The notes under the pieces were generated by a model that saw only the letters and a program-made list of their open reading frames with translations, did not search any database and was not told the origin of the DNA. From positions 209,417 through 273,416 of the forward strand of contig NZ_JXQD01000025.1 of NCBI RefSeq assembly GCF_002100145.1: DNA of 64,000 nt. Reading direction: 5' to 3'. Both the position numbers and the translations under genes were made by a program. Every line of letters begins with the position of its first letter. Position 1 is the stretch's first letter. Origin of the DNA: Vibrio sp. qd031 (GTDB lineage Bacteria; Pseudomonadota; Gammaproteobacteria; Enterobacterales; Vibrionaceae). Of this stretch, positions 9,024-16,722 are shown piece by piece.

Positions 9024-9938
9024 ATGGATACGGTGGTTCCTATGACGAGTTCGAAACAACGCCCCTCTATTATGGATAGATTACAATCTGTGTTACCTAA
9101 ACTGGTGTTAGCCCCGAGTATGGTGCTAACAGTAGTATGTATTTATGGATTCATCTTTTGGACTGGGCTTCTTTCGGTTACTAACTCGCGTTTTTTACCT
9201 AGCTACGATTTAGTGGGTCTAACACAATACCAAAAGTTGATGGAGAACGATCGTTGGATTACATCGATCACAAACTTAGGCATTTTTGGACTGATGTTTA
9301 TGCTGGTGGCCATTGGTCTCGGTGTATTTTTAGCCATTTTGTTGGATCAAAAAATTCGTAATGAAGGCGCAATTCGCACGATTTATCTCTACCCAATGGC
9401 ATTGTCGTTCATTGTCACAGGTACAGCTTGGAAGTGGATCTTAAACCCAGGCTTAGGCCTTGAAAAAATGATGCAGGATTGGGGCTGGACGTCATTCAAG
9501 TTCGACTGGTTAGTCAACTCAGATATGGTGGTATACACCTTGGTTATTGCTGCAGTGTGGCAATCGTCTGGGTTTGTTATGGCGCTTTTTTTGGCGGGGC
9601 TGCGTGGAATCGATGAATCCATTGTTCAAGCAGCACGCATCGATGGTGCATCGCTACCCACCGTGTACCGACGTATTTTGCTACCTTGTTTGCGACCGGT
9701 CTTCTTCAGTGCGGTTATCGTCACCTCGCATATAGCGATCAAGAGTTTTGACTTGGTCACCGCAATGACTGCGGGTGGACCAGGGTATTCATCGGATTTA
9801 CCAGCACTATTTATGTACGCACACTCCTTTACCCGAGGTCAGATTGGTCTTGGTGCTGCCAGTGCCATGATGATGCTAATGGGGGTACTGGCGATTCTTG
9901 TACCTTACTTATACTCAGAGCTTAGGGAGAGACGATAA
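9024..9938 (+). CDS. Sugar ABC transporter permease 1 (GtsB-like)
   Basis: Inner-membrane permease of the MalF/UgpA type, 304 aa, with about six membrane helices. The cytoplasmic coupling loop that docks on the ATPase is visible as VQAARIDGASLPTVYRRILLP near residue 205. The ATG start is preceded by AAGGA at six bases; a second ATG (MTSSK) seven codons in is possible. The stop codon overlaps the next permease start by one base (TAATG), so the two are translationally coupled. It should form the heterodimeric channel with the following gene product. Confidence 0.9.
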   Translation: MDTVVPMTSSKQRPSIMDRLQSVLPKLVLAPSMVLTVVCIYGFIFWTGLLSVTNSRFLPSYDLVGLTQYQKLMENDRWITSITNLGIFGLMFMLVAIGLGVFLAILLDQKIRNEGAIRTIYLYPMALSFIVTGTAWKWILNPGLGLEKMMQDWGWTSFKFDWLVNSDMVVYTLVIAAVWQSSGFVMALFLAGLRGIDESIVQAARIDGASLPTVYRRILLPCLRPVFFSAVIVTSHIAIKSFDLVTAMTAGGPGYSSDLPALFMYAHSFTRGQIGLGAASAMMMLMGVLAILVPYLYSELRERR

Positions 9939-10795
9939 TGGGACGTTCAATGTCGTTTCATCGCTTTGCGATATACAGCTTATTAATACTGTTTTGTCTA
10001 TTTTACCTAATGCCACTGTTTGTGATGGTCACAACGGCGTTTAAGACTTTACCGGACATTAAAGCCGGTAACTTGATGAGCCTTCCTCAAGAGTGGGTGT
10101 GGGATGCTTGGTCCAAAGCTTGGTCTAGCGCATGTACTGGCGTGAAATGTGACGGTGTGAAAGGCTATTTTTGGAACTCTTTTCAGATGGCAGTTCCTGC
10201 CGTAGCTCTGTCTACCTTGTTAGGCGCATTTAACGGTTATGTGATTTCTAAGTGGCGTTTTAGAGGCAGCGATCTGTTTTTTAGCTTGCTGTTGTTTGGC
10301 TGCTTTATCCCGTTTCAAGTGGTATTGCTGCCAATGGCTGCGCTGCTTGGTAAACTCGGCCTTGCTAATACTACCGCTGGATTAGTTTTTGTACACGTTG
10401 TCTACGGTATGGCCTTTACGACTCTGTTTTTCCGAAACTTTTATATTGCAGTACCGGATGAATTGATTAAGGCAGCAAAGCTTGATGGTGCGGGCTTCTT
10501 TACCATGTTCGTCCGCATTCTGATGCCCATATCAACCCCGATTATCATGGTGACGGTGATATGGCAATTTACCTCCATATGGAACGACTTTTTGTTCGGA
10601 GTGGTGTACTCAGGTTCTGAAACGCAGCCAATCACGGTGGCATTGAACAATCTGGTGAATACCTCTACTGGGGTGAAAGAATACAACGTCGACATGGCGG
10701 CAGCGATCATCGCCGCACTTCCAACGCTGTTGGTTTATGTACTAGCAGGCAAATATTTTGTACGCGGTCTTACCGCGGGCTCAGTCAAAGGATAA
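9938..10795 (+). CDS. Sugar ABC transporter permease 2 (GtsC-like)
   Basis: Inner-membrane permease of the MalG/UgpE type, 285 aa, with about six helices. The ATPase-docking loop reads LIKAAKLDGAGFFTMFVRIL (around residue 178). A long periplasmic loop between helices 1 and 2 contains two cysteines (ACTGVKC), which could form a disulfide. The start overlaps the previous stop by one base, and the ATPase gene begins four bases after its stop, so the operon is tightly packed. Confidence 0.9.
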   Translation: MGRSMSFHRFAIYSLLILFCLFYLMPLFVMVTTAFKTLPDIKAGNLMSLPQEWVWDAWSKAWSSACTGVKCDGVKGYFWNSFQMAVPAVALSTLLGAFNGYVISKWRFRGSDLFFSLLLFGCFIPFQVVLLPMAALLGKLGLANTTAGLVFVHVVYGMAFTTLFFRNFYIAVPDELIKAAKLDGAGFFTMFVRILMPISTPIIMVTVIWQFTSIWNDFLFGVVYSGSETQPITVALNNLVNTSTGVKEYNVDMAAAIIAALPTLLVYVLAGKYFVRGLTAGSVKG

Positions 10796-10799
10796 TGAC

Positions 10800-11915
10800 A
10801 TGGCAACTCTACAACTAAAATCTATTCGCAAAACCTATCCTAAGGCTGACATCGAAACCTTAAAAGGGATCGACATAGAAATCGACTCAGGAGAATTTCT
10901 TATCCTAGTCGGGCCTTCTGGATGTGGTAAATCCACCTTAATGAATACTATTGCCGGGCTGGAAAGCATTACCGGTGGTGAAATCAAAATTGACGGACGA
11001 AATGTGGAGCAAGTTGCTCCTAAAGATCGCGATATTGCTATGGTTTTCCAATCTTACGCGCTGTACCCAAACATGACAGTTAGAGGCAACATCGCATTTG
11101 GTTTGGAAATGAAAAAAATGCCTAAACCAGAGATTGATTTAGAAGTTCAGCGCGTTGCCGAAATGCTTCAAATCGAGCAATTGCTGGATCGTAAACCGTC
11201 GCAGTTGTCTGGGGGGCAAAGGCAGCGCGTTGCAATGGGCCGTGCGTTGGCGCGTCGACCTAAGCTGTACCTGTTTGATGAGCCATTATCCAACTTAGAT
11301 GCGAAATTGCGTGTTGATATGCGTCATCAAATTAAGCGCCTACATCAGCAACTTGGTACAACAATCGTCTACGTTACTCATGATCAAATAGAAGCGATGA
11401 CACTGGCCGATCGCATTGCAGTAATGCGTGATGGAGAGCTGCAGCAACTGGGTACTCCAGCAGATATTTACAATACCCCGAGTAATTTGTTTGTGGCCGG
11501 ATTTATGGGGTCGCCGTCGATGAATTTTGTTAGAGGTATTGTTGAGGTTCAGGAGGGGAAATCGCTGTTAGCGCTGGTTGGGGATGATGGTGCAAGATCG
11601 ATGTTGCCGCTGCCTGCTGGTATGGAATTATGGCAAGGAAAAGAGGTGGTTATGGGGATTCGACCTGAACATCTCTCTGAAGGCAGCGATATGAATCATC
11701 AAGACACTAAAGTGACGGGATTGATTGAGGTGTTAGAGCCCACAGGGCCTGACACCATTGCCATGGTGCGCTTTTTAAATCAGGAAGTGGCGTGTCGATT
11801 GTCACCGGATAGCAAAGTGAAAGTGGGTGAAAGCGTCACCTTGAGTATTGATTTGCAAAAAGTGGTGTTATTTGATGGGCAGTCAGAGAAGCGCATACAA
11901 CTAGGTAACGTCTAG
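10800..11915 (+). CDS. Sugar ABC transporter ATP-binding protein (MalK/UgpC-type, GtsD-like)
   Basis: Cytoplasmic ATPase that powers the transporter, 371 aa. It has Walker A GPSGCGKST, Q-loop in VFQSYALYPNM, signature LSGGQRQRVAMGRAL, Walker B LYLFDEPLSNLDAKLR and H-loop VYVTHDQIEAMT. The C-terminal 130 residues form a TOBE-type regulatory domain, as in MalK/UgpC proteins. I chose ATG at 10800, four bases after the permease stop, because it gives the family N-terminus MATLQLKSIRKTYP; an upstream in-frame ATG at 10758 lies inside the permease gene. A perfect 10-bp hairpin terminator follows. Confidence 0.92.
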   Translation: MATLQLKSIRKTYPKADIETLKGIDIEIDSGEFLILVGPSGCGKSTLMNTIAGLESITGGEIKIDGRNVEQVAPKDRDIAMVFQSYALYPNMTVRGNIAFGLEMKKMPKPEIDLEVQRVAEMLQIEQLLDRKPSQLSGGQRQRVAMGRALARRPKLYLFDEPLSNLDAKLRVDMRHQIKRLHQQLGTTIVYVTHDQIEAMTLADRIAVMRDGELQQLGTPADIYNTPSNLFVAGFMGSPSMNFVRGIVEVQEGKSLLALVGDDGARSMLPLPAGMELWQGKEVVMGIRPEHLSEGSDMNHQDTKVTGLIEVLEPTGPDTIAMVRFLNQEVACRLSPDSKVKVGESVTLSIDLQKVVLFDGQSEKRIQLGNV

Positions 11916-11955
11916 AACACCACAAAACCTAGAGCCAAACTGGGTCTGTGACATA

Positions 11956-11980
11956 GAAGCAAGGGATTAACCCTTGCTTC
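11956..11980 (+). terminator. Terminator hairpin after the sugar ABC operon
   Basis: Perfect 10-bp stem GAAGCAAGGG / CCCTTGCTTC with loop ATTAA. The T-run is weak (TTCACGTTTT). Confidence 0.75.
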
Positions 11981-12100
11981 TTCACGTTTTGACAAAAATA
12001 AATTTGCACCATTTCTACTTCGTTAGTGCATTGATATTAAAAATTATATTGTGCTAAAAACCCTCAACTTGAACGAAAAACACACTGAAAGGTTAATTAA

Positions 12101-12308
12101 TTGACATTTCCCTGATTTAACTTTTGTGAGAGTCTTGTAGTATCCGTTTTCGCTCAAGTAGGCCCTATGTGGGTATGCCTAACAGAGCTTTTACCGATAC
12201 ACCGGTGATGCTTGGAGGAATTAGGATTGTTCAAACGGTAAGGAGACTGAATCTAAGCCATTACGAACGTATCAATAAGTCTATTTTTTTAGAGCAAGAT
12301 TAGTATTA
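12101..12308 (+). promoter_or_regulatory. Leader region of the L,D-transpeptidase gene
   Basis: The rest of the 393-base gap between the sugar operon and the next gene. TTGACA at 12101-12106 is a good -35 box but has no clear -10 at normal spacing. Downstream, GGCCCTATGTGGGTATGCC, the palindrome CACCGGTG and pairable segments TTACCG and CGGTAA about 40 bases apart suggest folding. No riboswitch class that I know matches. Confidence 0.35.
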
Positions 12309-12959
12309 ATGACCGTGAAACTTTATTCTATTTTTATTGCCTGTGTAATGTTAGCCCTTCCGCTAACCATCTCTGCAAACATCAATACCAATGCGGTGAA
12401 AGCCAAAAATCAAATTGAGTACGATATTCGACAGTCTTACCACGATATTGGTCTATCTGACGTTGTAAATTTTAAACTCTATAGCGAAGCGTATCATGCA
12501 TACGCGACCACTGAAGGCAAAAAGAAGCCCTTACTTACCATCATCGATTACGAACGCCCTTCATCTGAAAAGCGTTTCTACGTTATCGATCTCAATAAAA
12601 AAGAGTTGCTTTACCACACTTACGTCTCTCATGGTGTCAATAGTGGGTTGGAAACCGCAACTCAGTTTTCAAATGTAATGAGTTCGAGAAAAACCTCGCT
12701 TGGTACGTTTTTGACCGACGATACGTACTACGGCAGCAACGGATATTCACTTCGTTTAGATGGCCTGACAGAGGGTCAAAACGACCTTGCTCGTGAACGT
12801 TATATTGTTGTGCACGGTGCTGACTACGTGTCGGAATCATTCATAGAGCAAAACGGTTATTTGGGTCGCAGTTGGGGATGTCCGGCACTTGCGCCAGAGC
12901 TGACCAAAGAGATCATCGACCTAATTAAAGGTGGCAGTGTTATCTATGCCAGTGCATAA
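12309..12959 (+). CDS. Secreted murein L,D-transpeptidase catalytic-domain protein (YkuD_2 type)
   Basis: Predicted periplasmic enzyme acting on peptidoglycan stem peptides, 216 aa. A signal peptide covers about residues 1-23 (cleavage after ISA). The catalytic region shows the conserved IVVHGADYVS histidine segment and the active-site cysteine motif SWGCPAL near the C-terminus, which together mark the YkuD_2 family of L,D-transpeptidase-like proteins. Whether it makes 3-3 crosslinks, anchors proteins or acts as a peptidase cannot be told from sequence. It is transcribed alone, with a long upstream leader and a very strong terminator. The ribosome site before the ATG is weak. Confidence 0.82.
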   Translation: MTVKLYSIFIACVMLALPLTISANINTNAVKAKNQIEYDIRQSYHDIGLSDVVNFKLYSEAYHAYATTEGKKKPLLTIIDYERPSSEKRFYVIDLNKKELLYHTYVSHGVNSGLETATQFSNVMSSRKTSLGTFLTDDTYYGSNGYSLRLDGLTEGQNDLARERYIVVHGADYVSESFIEQNGYLGRSWGCPALAPELTKEIIDLIKGGSVIYASA

Positions 12960-13003
12960 CACCTAGCATTAATACGAACATAGATAGTCTCTTTAAAATT
13001 GAA

Positions 13004-13045
13004 AACGGGCGTGTTTATAACACGCCCGTTTTTTATTGTTTTTTG
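13004..13045 (+). terminator. Strong rho-independent terminator
   Basis: 12-bp perfect stem AACGGGCGTGTT / AACACGCCCGTT with a three-base loop, followed by T-rich sequence, 45 bases after the transpeptidase stop. Confidence 0.92.
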
Positions 13046-13090
13046 TTAACAGTTAGGAGGCCGCAAGCGAGTTGAGCCGCGTAAATAAAT

Positions 13091-13140
13091 GGGTGACTAT
13101 TCACCCATTATGGATAAGAGGTGAGGGTGAATTATCACCC
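13091..13140 (+). promoter_or_regulatory. Twin palindromic operators upstream of dctP (candidate DctD sites)
   Basis: Two 16-bp perfect palindromes with the same arms, GGGTGA-N4-TCACCC, at 13091-13106 and 13125-13140, 34 bp centre to centre (about three helical turns). They lie 64-113 bp upstream of a sigma-54-like promoter, the normal position for an enhancer-binding activator. DctD, encoded nearby, is the obvious candidate ligand; this is inference. Confidence 0.6.
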
Positions 13141-13203
13141 AAATGGCAGCGTGATAATTCGCAAAATATTGTAAGTTATTAATAATTAAAGCTTTAGTTT
13201 GGA

Positions 13204-13219
13204 TGGCGCGTATCTTGAT
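13204..13219 (+). promoter_or_regulatory. Sigma-54-like promoter of dctPQM
   Basis: TGGCGCGTATCTTGAT: GG and the -12 dinucleotide are separated by exactly ten bases, but the -12 element reads GA instead of GC. DctB/DctD-controlled C4-dicarboxylate genes are classically sigma-54 dependent, which supports the call. Confidence 0.55.
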
Positions 13220-13306
13220 ATAGATAAAGGGACAGCAGGGAAGATGATGTACCCCGCGAACAAAAACGTGAAACAGCCATGTGGCATATAAGAAAAGGAC
13301 GATTCC

Positions 13307-14302
13307 ATGAAAACCACACTTACCCTTGTAGCAACCTCACTGATCGCTTTATCAAGCGCCAATGCTTTCGCTAACTGTGATGACGGCGAAACCGTTGTTA
13401 AGTTTAGTCATGTAACTAATACTGACAAGCACCCTAAAGGGATTGCAGCTTCACTCTTAGAGCAGAGAGTAAATGACGAGATGAACGGCAAGTTGTGCAT
13501 GCAAGTGTACCCAAACTCGACACTTTATGATGACGATAAAGTTCTCGAAGCACTGCTTAATGGTGATGTGCACATGGCGGCACCTTCTTTGTCTAAGTTT
13601 GAAAAAATCACTAAAAAGTACCGTATTTTCGATCTTCCTTTCTTGTTTGAAGATGTTGATGCAGTAGACCGATTCCAAAACTCAGAGGCGGGTGAAAAGC
13701 TAAAAAATGCAATGAACCGTCGTGGTGTGAAAGGGCTGGCGTTTTGGCATAACGGGATGAAGCAAATGTCTGCAAGCCAACCGCTATTGACTCCTGAAGA
13801 CGCAAAAGGATTAAAGTTCCGTGTTCAGGCATCGGATGTACTGGTGGCGCAATTTGAGCAGCTGGGTGCTAACCCACAAAAAATGTCGTTTAAAGAAGTG
13901 TATGGCGGCCTACAGACAAAAGTTATCGATGGTCAGGAAAATACTTGGTCAAATATATACGGTAAGAAATTCTTTGAAGTTCAAGATGGCATCACCGAAA
14001 CAAACCACGGAATTTTGGATTACTTGGTCGTAACCTCTACGGATTTTTGGGATTCATTGCCTGATGATCAACGTCAGCAGTTGGCTACCATATTGGAAGA
14101 AGTCACCACTCTACGAAATGCAGAATCCACGGCAGTTAACCAAGCCAACAAAAACAACATCATAGAAGCGGGTGGGGTAGTACGCAGTTTGACCCCCGAG
14201 CAGCGCCAATTGTGGGTTGAAGCTTTGCAACCTGTATGGAAAAAGTTCGAAAAAGATATTGGTTCTGATCTGATTGATGCCGCTATCGCATCAAACAACT
14301 AA
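13307..14302 (+). CDS. dctP: TRAP transporter solute receptor, C4-dicarboxylate-binding
   Basis: Periplasmic receptor of a tripartite ATP-independent transporter, 331 aa. The signal peptide covers about residues 1-22 (NAFA). The body carries the DctP-family core KFRVQASDVLVAQFEQLGAN with the substrate-carboxylate-binding Arg, and the stretch GQENTWSNIYGKKFFEVQ typical of receptors for succinate, fumarate and malate. AAAAGGA precedes the ATG. The permease genes dctQ and dctM follow, and the cognate regulators dctDB are encoded on the opposite strand beyond them. Expression probably depends on DctD and sigma-54 through the sites at 13091-13219. Confidence 0.93.
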   Translation: MKTTLTLVATSLIALSSANAFANCDDGETVVKFSHVTNTDKHPKGIAASLLEQRVNDEMNGKLCMQVYPNSTLYDDDKVLEALLNGDVHMAAPSLSKFEKITKKYRIFDLPFLFEDVDAVDRFQNSEAGEKLKNAMNRRGVKGLAFWHNGMKQMSASQPLLTPEDAKGLKFRVQASDVLVAQFEQLGANPQKMSFKEVYGGLQTKVIDGQENTWSNIYGKKFFEVQDGITETNHGILDYLVVTSTDFWDSLPDDQRQQLATILEEVTTLRNAESTAVNQANKNNIIEAGGVVRSLTPEQRQLWVEALQPVWKKFEKDIGSDLIDAAIASNN

Positions 14303-14322
14303 CCCTTCATTACCCCTTTAAT

Positions 14323-14345
14323 GAGCGGGTGCGCGTGCCCCGCTC
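14323..14345 (+). terminator. Intra-operon hairpin between dctP and dctQ
   Basis: GAGCGGG / CCCGCTC arms (one extra C bulges) with no T-run. Likely a partial attenuator or mRNA-stabilising hairpin that keeps receptor output above permease output. Confidence 0.5.
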
Positions 14346-14373
14346 TGTTGTTACCTTGGTATATGGATGACCT

Positions 14374-15009
14374 ATGACTTCTAACAACCTAAGCAATCGT
14401 AGCTGGACTGATTTTGTGGAAGAAACGCTGATCGCTTTTTTCCTCGGTGCTATGACATTGCTGACATTTACTAATGTTGTATTTCGTTATGTGTTTAACG
14501 ATAACATCTTATGGGCACTGGAATTGACCGTATTTATGTTTGCTTGGATGGTGCTGGTGGGCGCATCCTACGGTGTGAAACACCATTTTCACATTGGTGT
14601 CGATGTGGTGATCAACTTGGCTTCACCTGCAACACGAAAAATCTTTGCGTTAATTGCAGCCTCCCTGTGTTTGCTGTTTTCTGTTTTGCTGCTTATTGGC
14701 TCTTGGAACTATTGGTACCCATTTGTGACCGATCGCGCTTGGTACGAGACCGACGATATTCCCATGCCTGAAATTTTGCAGTTTTTATCTGACTGGCTTA
14801 ATGAAGGCGAGCGTTATGAAAAACTTCCTCGTTTCATTCCCTACGCAGCCCTTCCAATTGGCACATTACTGCTGACTCTCCGTTTTTGTGAAATCCTTTA
14901 TAAAGTCGCAACCAACCAGTTGGACCGAATGATCACAAGTCATGAAGCTGAAGAAGATCTTGAAGCGCTGTCCGCAGAGCCAGAAAACATGGATAAGGAG
15001 AAACTCTAA
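14374..15009 (+). CDS. dctQ: TRAP transporter small permease subunit
   Basis: Small membrane subunit of the C4-dicarboxylate TRAP transporter, 211 aa, with four predicted helices (about residues 20-40, 50-68, 90-112 and 150-170). The second helix region ALELTVFMFAWMVLVGASYGVK is typical of DctQ. The long charged C-terminal tail is cytoplasmic. Its stop overlaps the dctM start by one base (TAATG), indicating translational coupling. DctQ and DctM together make the sodium-driven translocation unit fed by DctP. Confidence 0.92.
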   Translation: MTSNNLSNRSWTDFVEETLIAFFLGAMTLLTFTNVVFRYVFNDNILWALELTVFMFAWMVLVGASYGVKHHFHIGVDVVINLASPATRKIFALIAASLCLLFSVLLLIGSWNYWYPFVTDRAWYETDDIPMPEILQFLSDWLNEGERYEKLPRFIPYAALPIGTLLLTLRFCEILYKVATNQLDRMITSHEAEEDLEALSAEPENMDKEKL

Positions 15010-16370
15010 TGGCGATTCTCGTACTATTTCTCATGGTGATTGGCTTTATGCTCGTTGGCGTGCCCATTGCCGTTTCTCTTGGCCTTGCCAGTGTTTTGTT
15101 CTTAATGGTGCATTCCGATGGGTCGCTCGCATCGGTTGCACAAACGTTATTTAACGCCTTTGAAGGCCACTATACGTTACTTGCGATCCCGTTCTTCATT
15201 TTAGCGTCTAGCTTTATGTCCACTGGTGGCGTTGCACGCCGCATAATCCGTTTTGCTATCGCGATGGTTGGGTGGTTTAGAGGTGGGCTGGCCATGGCAT
15301 CCGTTGTCGCCTGTATGATGTTTGCTGCGCTCTCTGGCTCCTCACCCGCAACGGTTGTTGCTATCGGTAGTATTGTCATTGCTGGTATGGTGAAAAATGG
15401 TTACACCAAAGAGTTTGCTGCAGGGGTAATCTGTAATGCGGGTACGCTTGGGATTTTGATCCCGCCGTCCATCGTGATGGTGGTCTATGCCGCTGCAACG
15501 GATGTGTCGGTTGGTCGAATGTTCCTTGGCGGTGTCATTCCAGGCCTATTGGCTGGGTTGATGTTGATGATTGCCATTTATATTGCCGCCCGAGTTAAAA
15601 ACCTCCCTAAACAGGACTTTGTTGGGTGGGGAGAAGCCATTCAAGCGGCGAAAGACGCCAGTTGGGGGCTATTGCTCATTGTGATCATTTTGGGCGGTAT
15701 ATACGGCGGAGTGTTTACTCCAACAGAAGCTGCAGCGGTGGCCGCTGTGTATGCATTCTTTATCGCAAACTTTATCTACAAAGATATGGGGCCTTTCGCT
15801 GATCCTAATAATAAAGCGAACCCCCTGCTAAAAGCCTTACAAACTTTCGTGCATAAAGACACTCAACATACGTTATACGAAGCGGGTAAGCTGACTATTA
15901 TGTTGTTGTTTATCATAGCGAATGCACTAATTCTTAAGCATGTGTTGACCGAAGAACGCATCCCGCAAATGATCACTGAGTCGATGCTTTCTGCAGGCCT
16001 TGGACCTATAACCTTCTTGATAGTGGTGAACGTTCTGCTGCTCATCGGTGGTCAATTTATGGAACCTTCGGGGCTGTTGATTATTGTTGCGCCGCTGGTA
16101 TTTCCAATTGCTATCGCCCTAGGGATAGACCCAATTCACTTAGGGATCATGATGGTGGTGAATATGGAAATAGGGATGATAACGCCGCCTGTAGGGCTCA
16201 ATTTATTCGTCACCGCTGGGGTGGCGAAAATGTCGATGCTTCATGTGGTGAAGGCCGCGCTGCCTTGGGTTGCGGTGATGTTCTTGTTCTTAATTATTGT
16301 GACATATGTACCTTGGGTCTCTACCTGGTTACCAACGACTTTGATGGGGCCGGAAATTATTACCAAGTAG
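15009..16370 (+). CDS. dctM: TRAP transporter large permease subunit
   Basis: Large membrane subunit, 453 aa with about 12 hydrophobic segments, that carries the ion-coupled C4-dicarboxylate translocation path. Characteristic stretches include the glycine-rich FAALSGSSPATVVAIGS near residue 100, TLGILIPPSIVMVVYA and MITPPVGLNLFV near the C-terminus. It is last in the dctPQM operon and ends before a bidirectional terminator shared with the opposing gene. Length and motifs are normal. Confidence 0.94.
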   Translation: MAILVLFLMVIGFMLVGVPIAVSLGLASVLFLMVHSDGSLASVAQTLFNAFEGHYTLLAIPFFILASSFMSTGGVARRIIRFAIAMVGWFRGGLAMASVVACMMFAALSGSSPATVVAIGSIVIAGMVKNGYTKEFAAGVICNAGTLGILIPPSIVMVVYAAATDVSVGRMFLGGVIPGLLAGLMLMIAIYIAARVKNLPKQDFVGWGEAIQAAKDASWGLLLIVIILGGIYGGVFTPTEAAAVAAVYAFFIANFIYKDMGPFADPNNKANPLLKALQTFVHKDTQHTLYEAGKLTIMLLFIIANALILKHVLTEERIPQMITESMLSAGLGPITFLIVVNVLLLIGGQFMEPSGLLIIVAPLVFPIAIALGIDPIHLGIMMVVNMEIGMITPPVGLNLFVTAGVAKMSMLHVVKAALPWVAVMFLFLIIVTYVPWVSTWLPTTLMGPEIITK

Positions 16371-16413
16371 CGTCATTATCCTATTTGTTAGCCTGCATTG
16401 CTTTAGCAATACA

Positions 16414-16444
16414 AAAAAGAGCCAGTGTTCACTGGCTCTTTTTA
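16414..16444. terminator. Bidirectional terminator between dctM and the opposing small ORF
   Basis: AAAAGAGCCAGTG / CACTGGCTCTTTT with a two-base loop, A-rich on one side and T-rich on the other, so it can end transcription from both strands. Its right end overlaps the stop codon of the small minus-strand ORF. Confidence 0.85.
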
Positions 16445-16630
16445 TACATGTTCATCAATATTTTTGGTTTCTGGAATACGCTTATCACGCTGAGTTCTGC
16501 GGTCGTAGGCTACCTTTGTTTTTGCGCAGCGTCGGTCGTGTTTGTAGCGACGCTCCATCATAAAAGTGCCTTTCACTTCCACCGTTTCGTAGATGGACTC
16601 TATGACCAACTTTTTGCAACTCTTCGACAT
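16442..16630 (-). CDS. Small basic hypothetical protein
   Basis: 62-aa ORF beginning MSKSCKKLVIES and ending ETKNIDEHV; not assigned to a family. It is very rich in Arg and Lys, including ERRYKHDRR and DRRTQRDKR, which could bind nucleic acid or acidic partners. I chose ATG at 16630 because GGAG lies about eight bases upstream; a GTG six codons earlier is also open. The ORF ends exactly at the bidirectional terminator and points the same way as dctD, 92 bases downstream of it, so it may be the last gene of the dctBD transcript. Coding status is probable, not certain. Confidence 0.55.
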   Translation of the reverse strand: MSKSCKKLVIESIYETVEVKGTFMMERRYKHDRRCAKTKVAYDRRTQRDKRIPETKNIDEHV

Positions 16631-16722
16631 CGCTAATCTCCAAACCACTAACTCTTATAATGAGCTATACGACAATGGTAGTGATTGAGTTTATAAGTTT
16701 ATCGCTTAATAGTAGTGATAGT

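Noticed and set aside
12141..12260. Possible cyclic-di-GMP, TPP or cobalamin riboswitch before the L,D-transpeptidase gene
   Set aside because: None of the conserved core motifs of these classes is present; only generic pairing and GGA-rich stretches are seen.
13081..13200. Sigma-54 promoter at TGGCAGCGTGATAATTCGC near 13144
   Set aside because: The distance between GG and GC is 14 bases instead of ten; the element at 13204-13219 has the right spacing.
16265..16636. Plus-strand open frame of 123 codons overlapping the end of dctM
   Set aside because: It begins inside dctM in another frame, runs through a strong terminator and is antisense to the better-supported small basic ORF.
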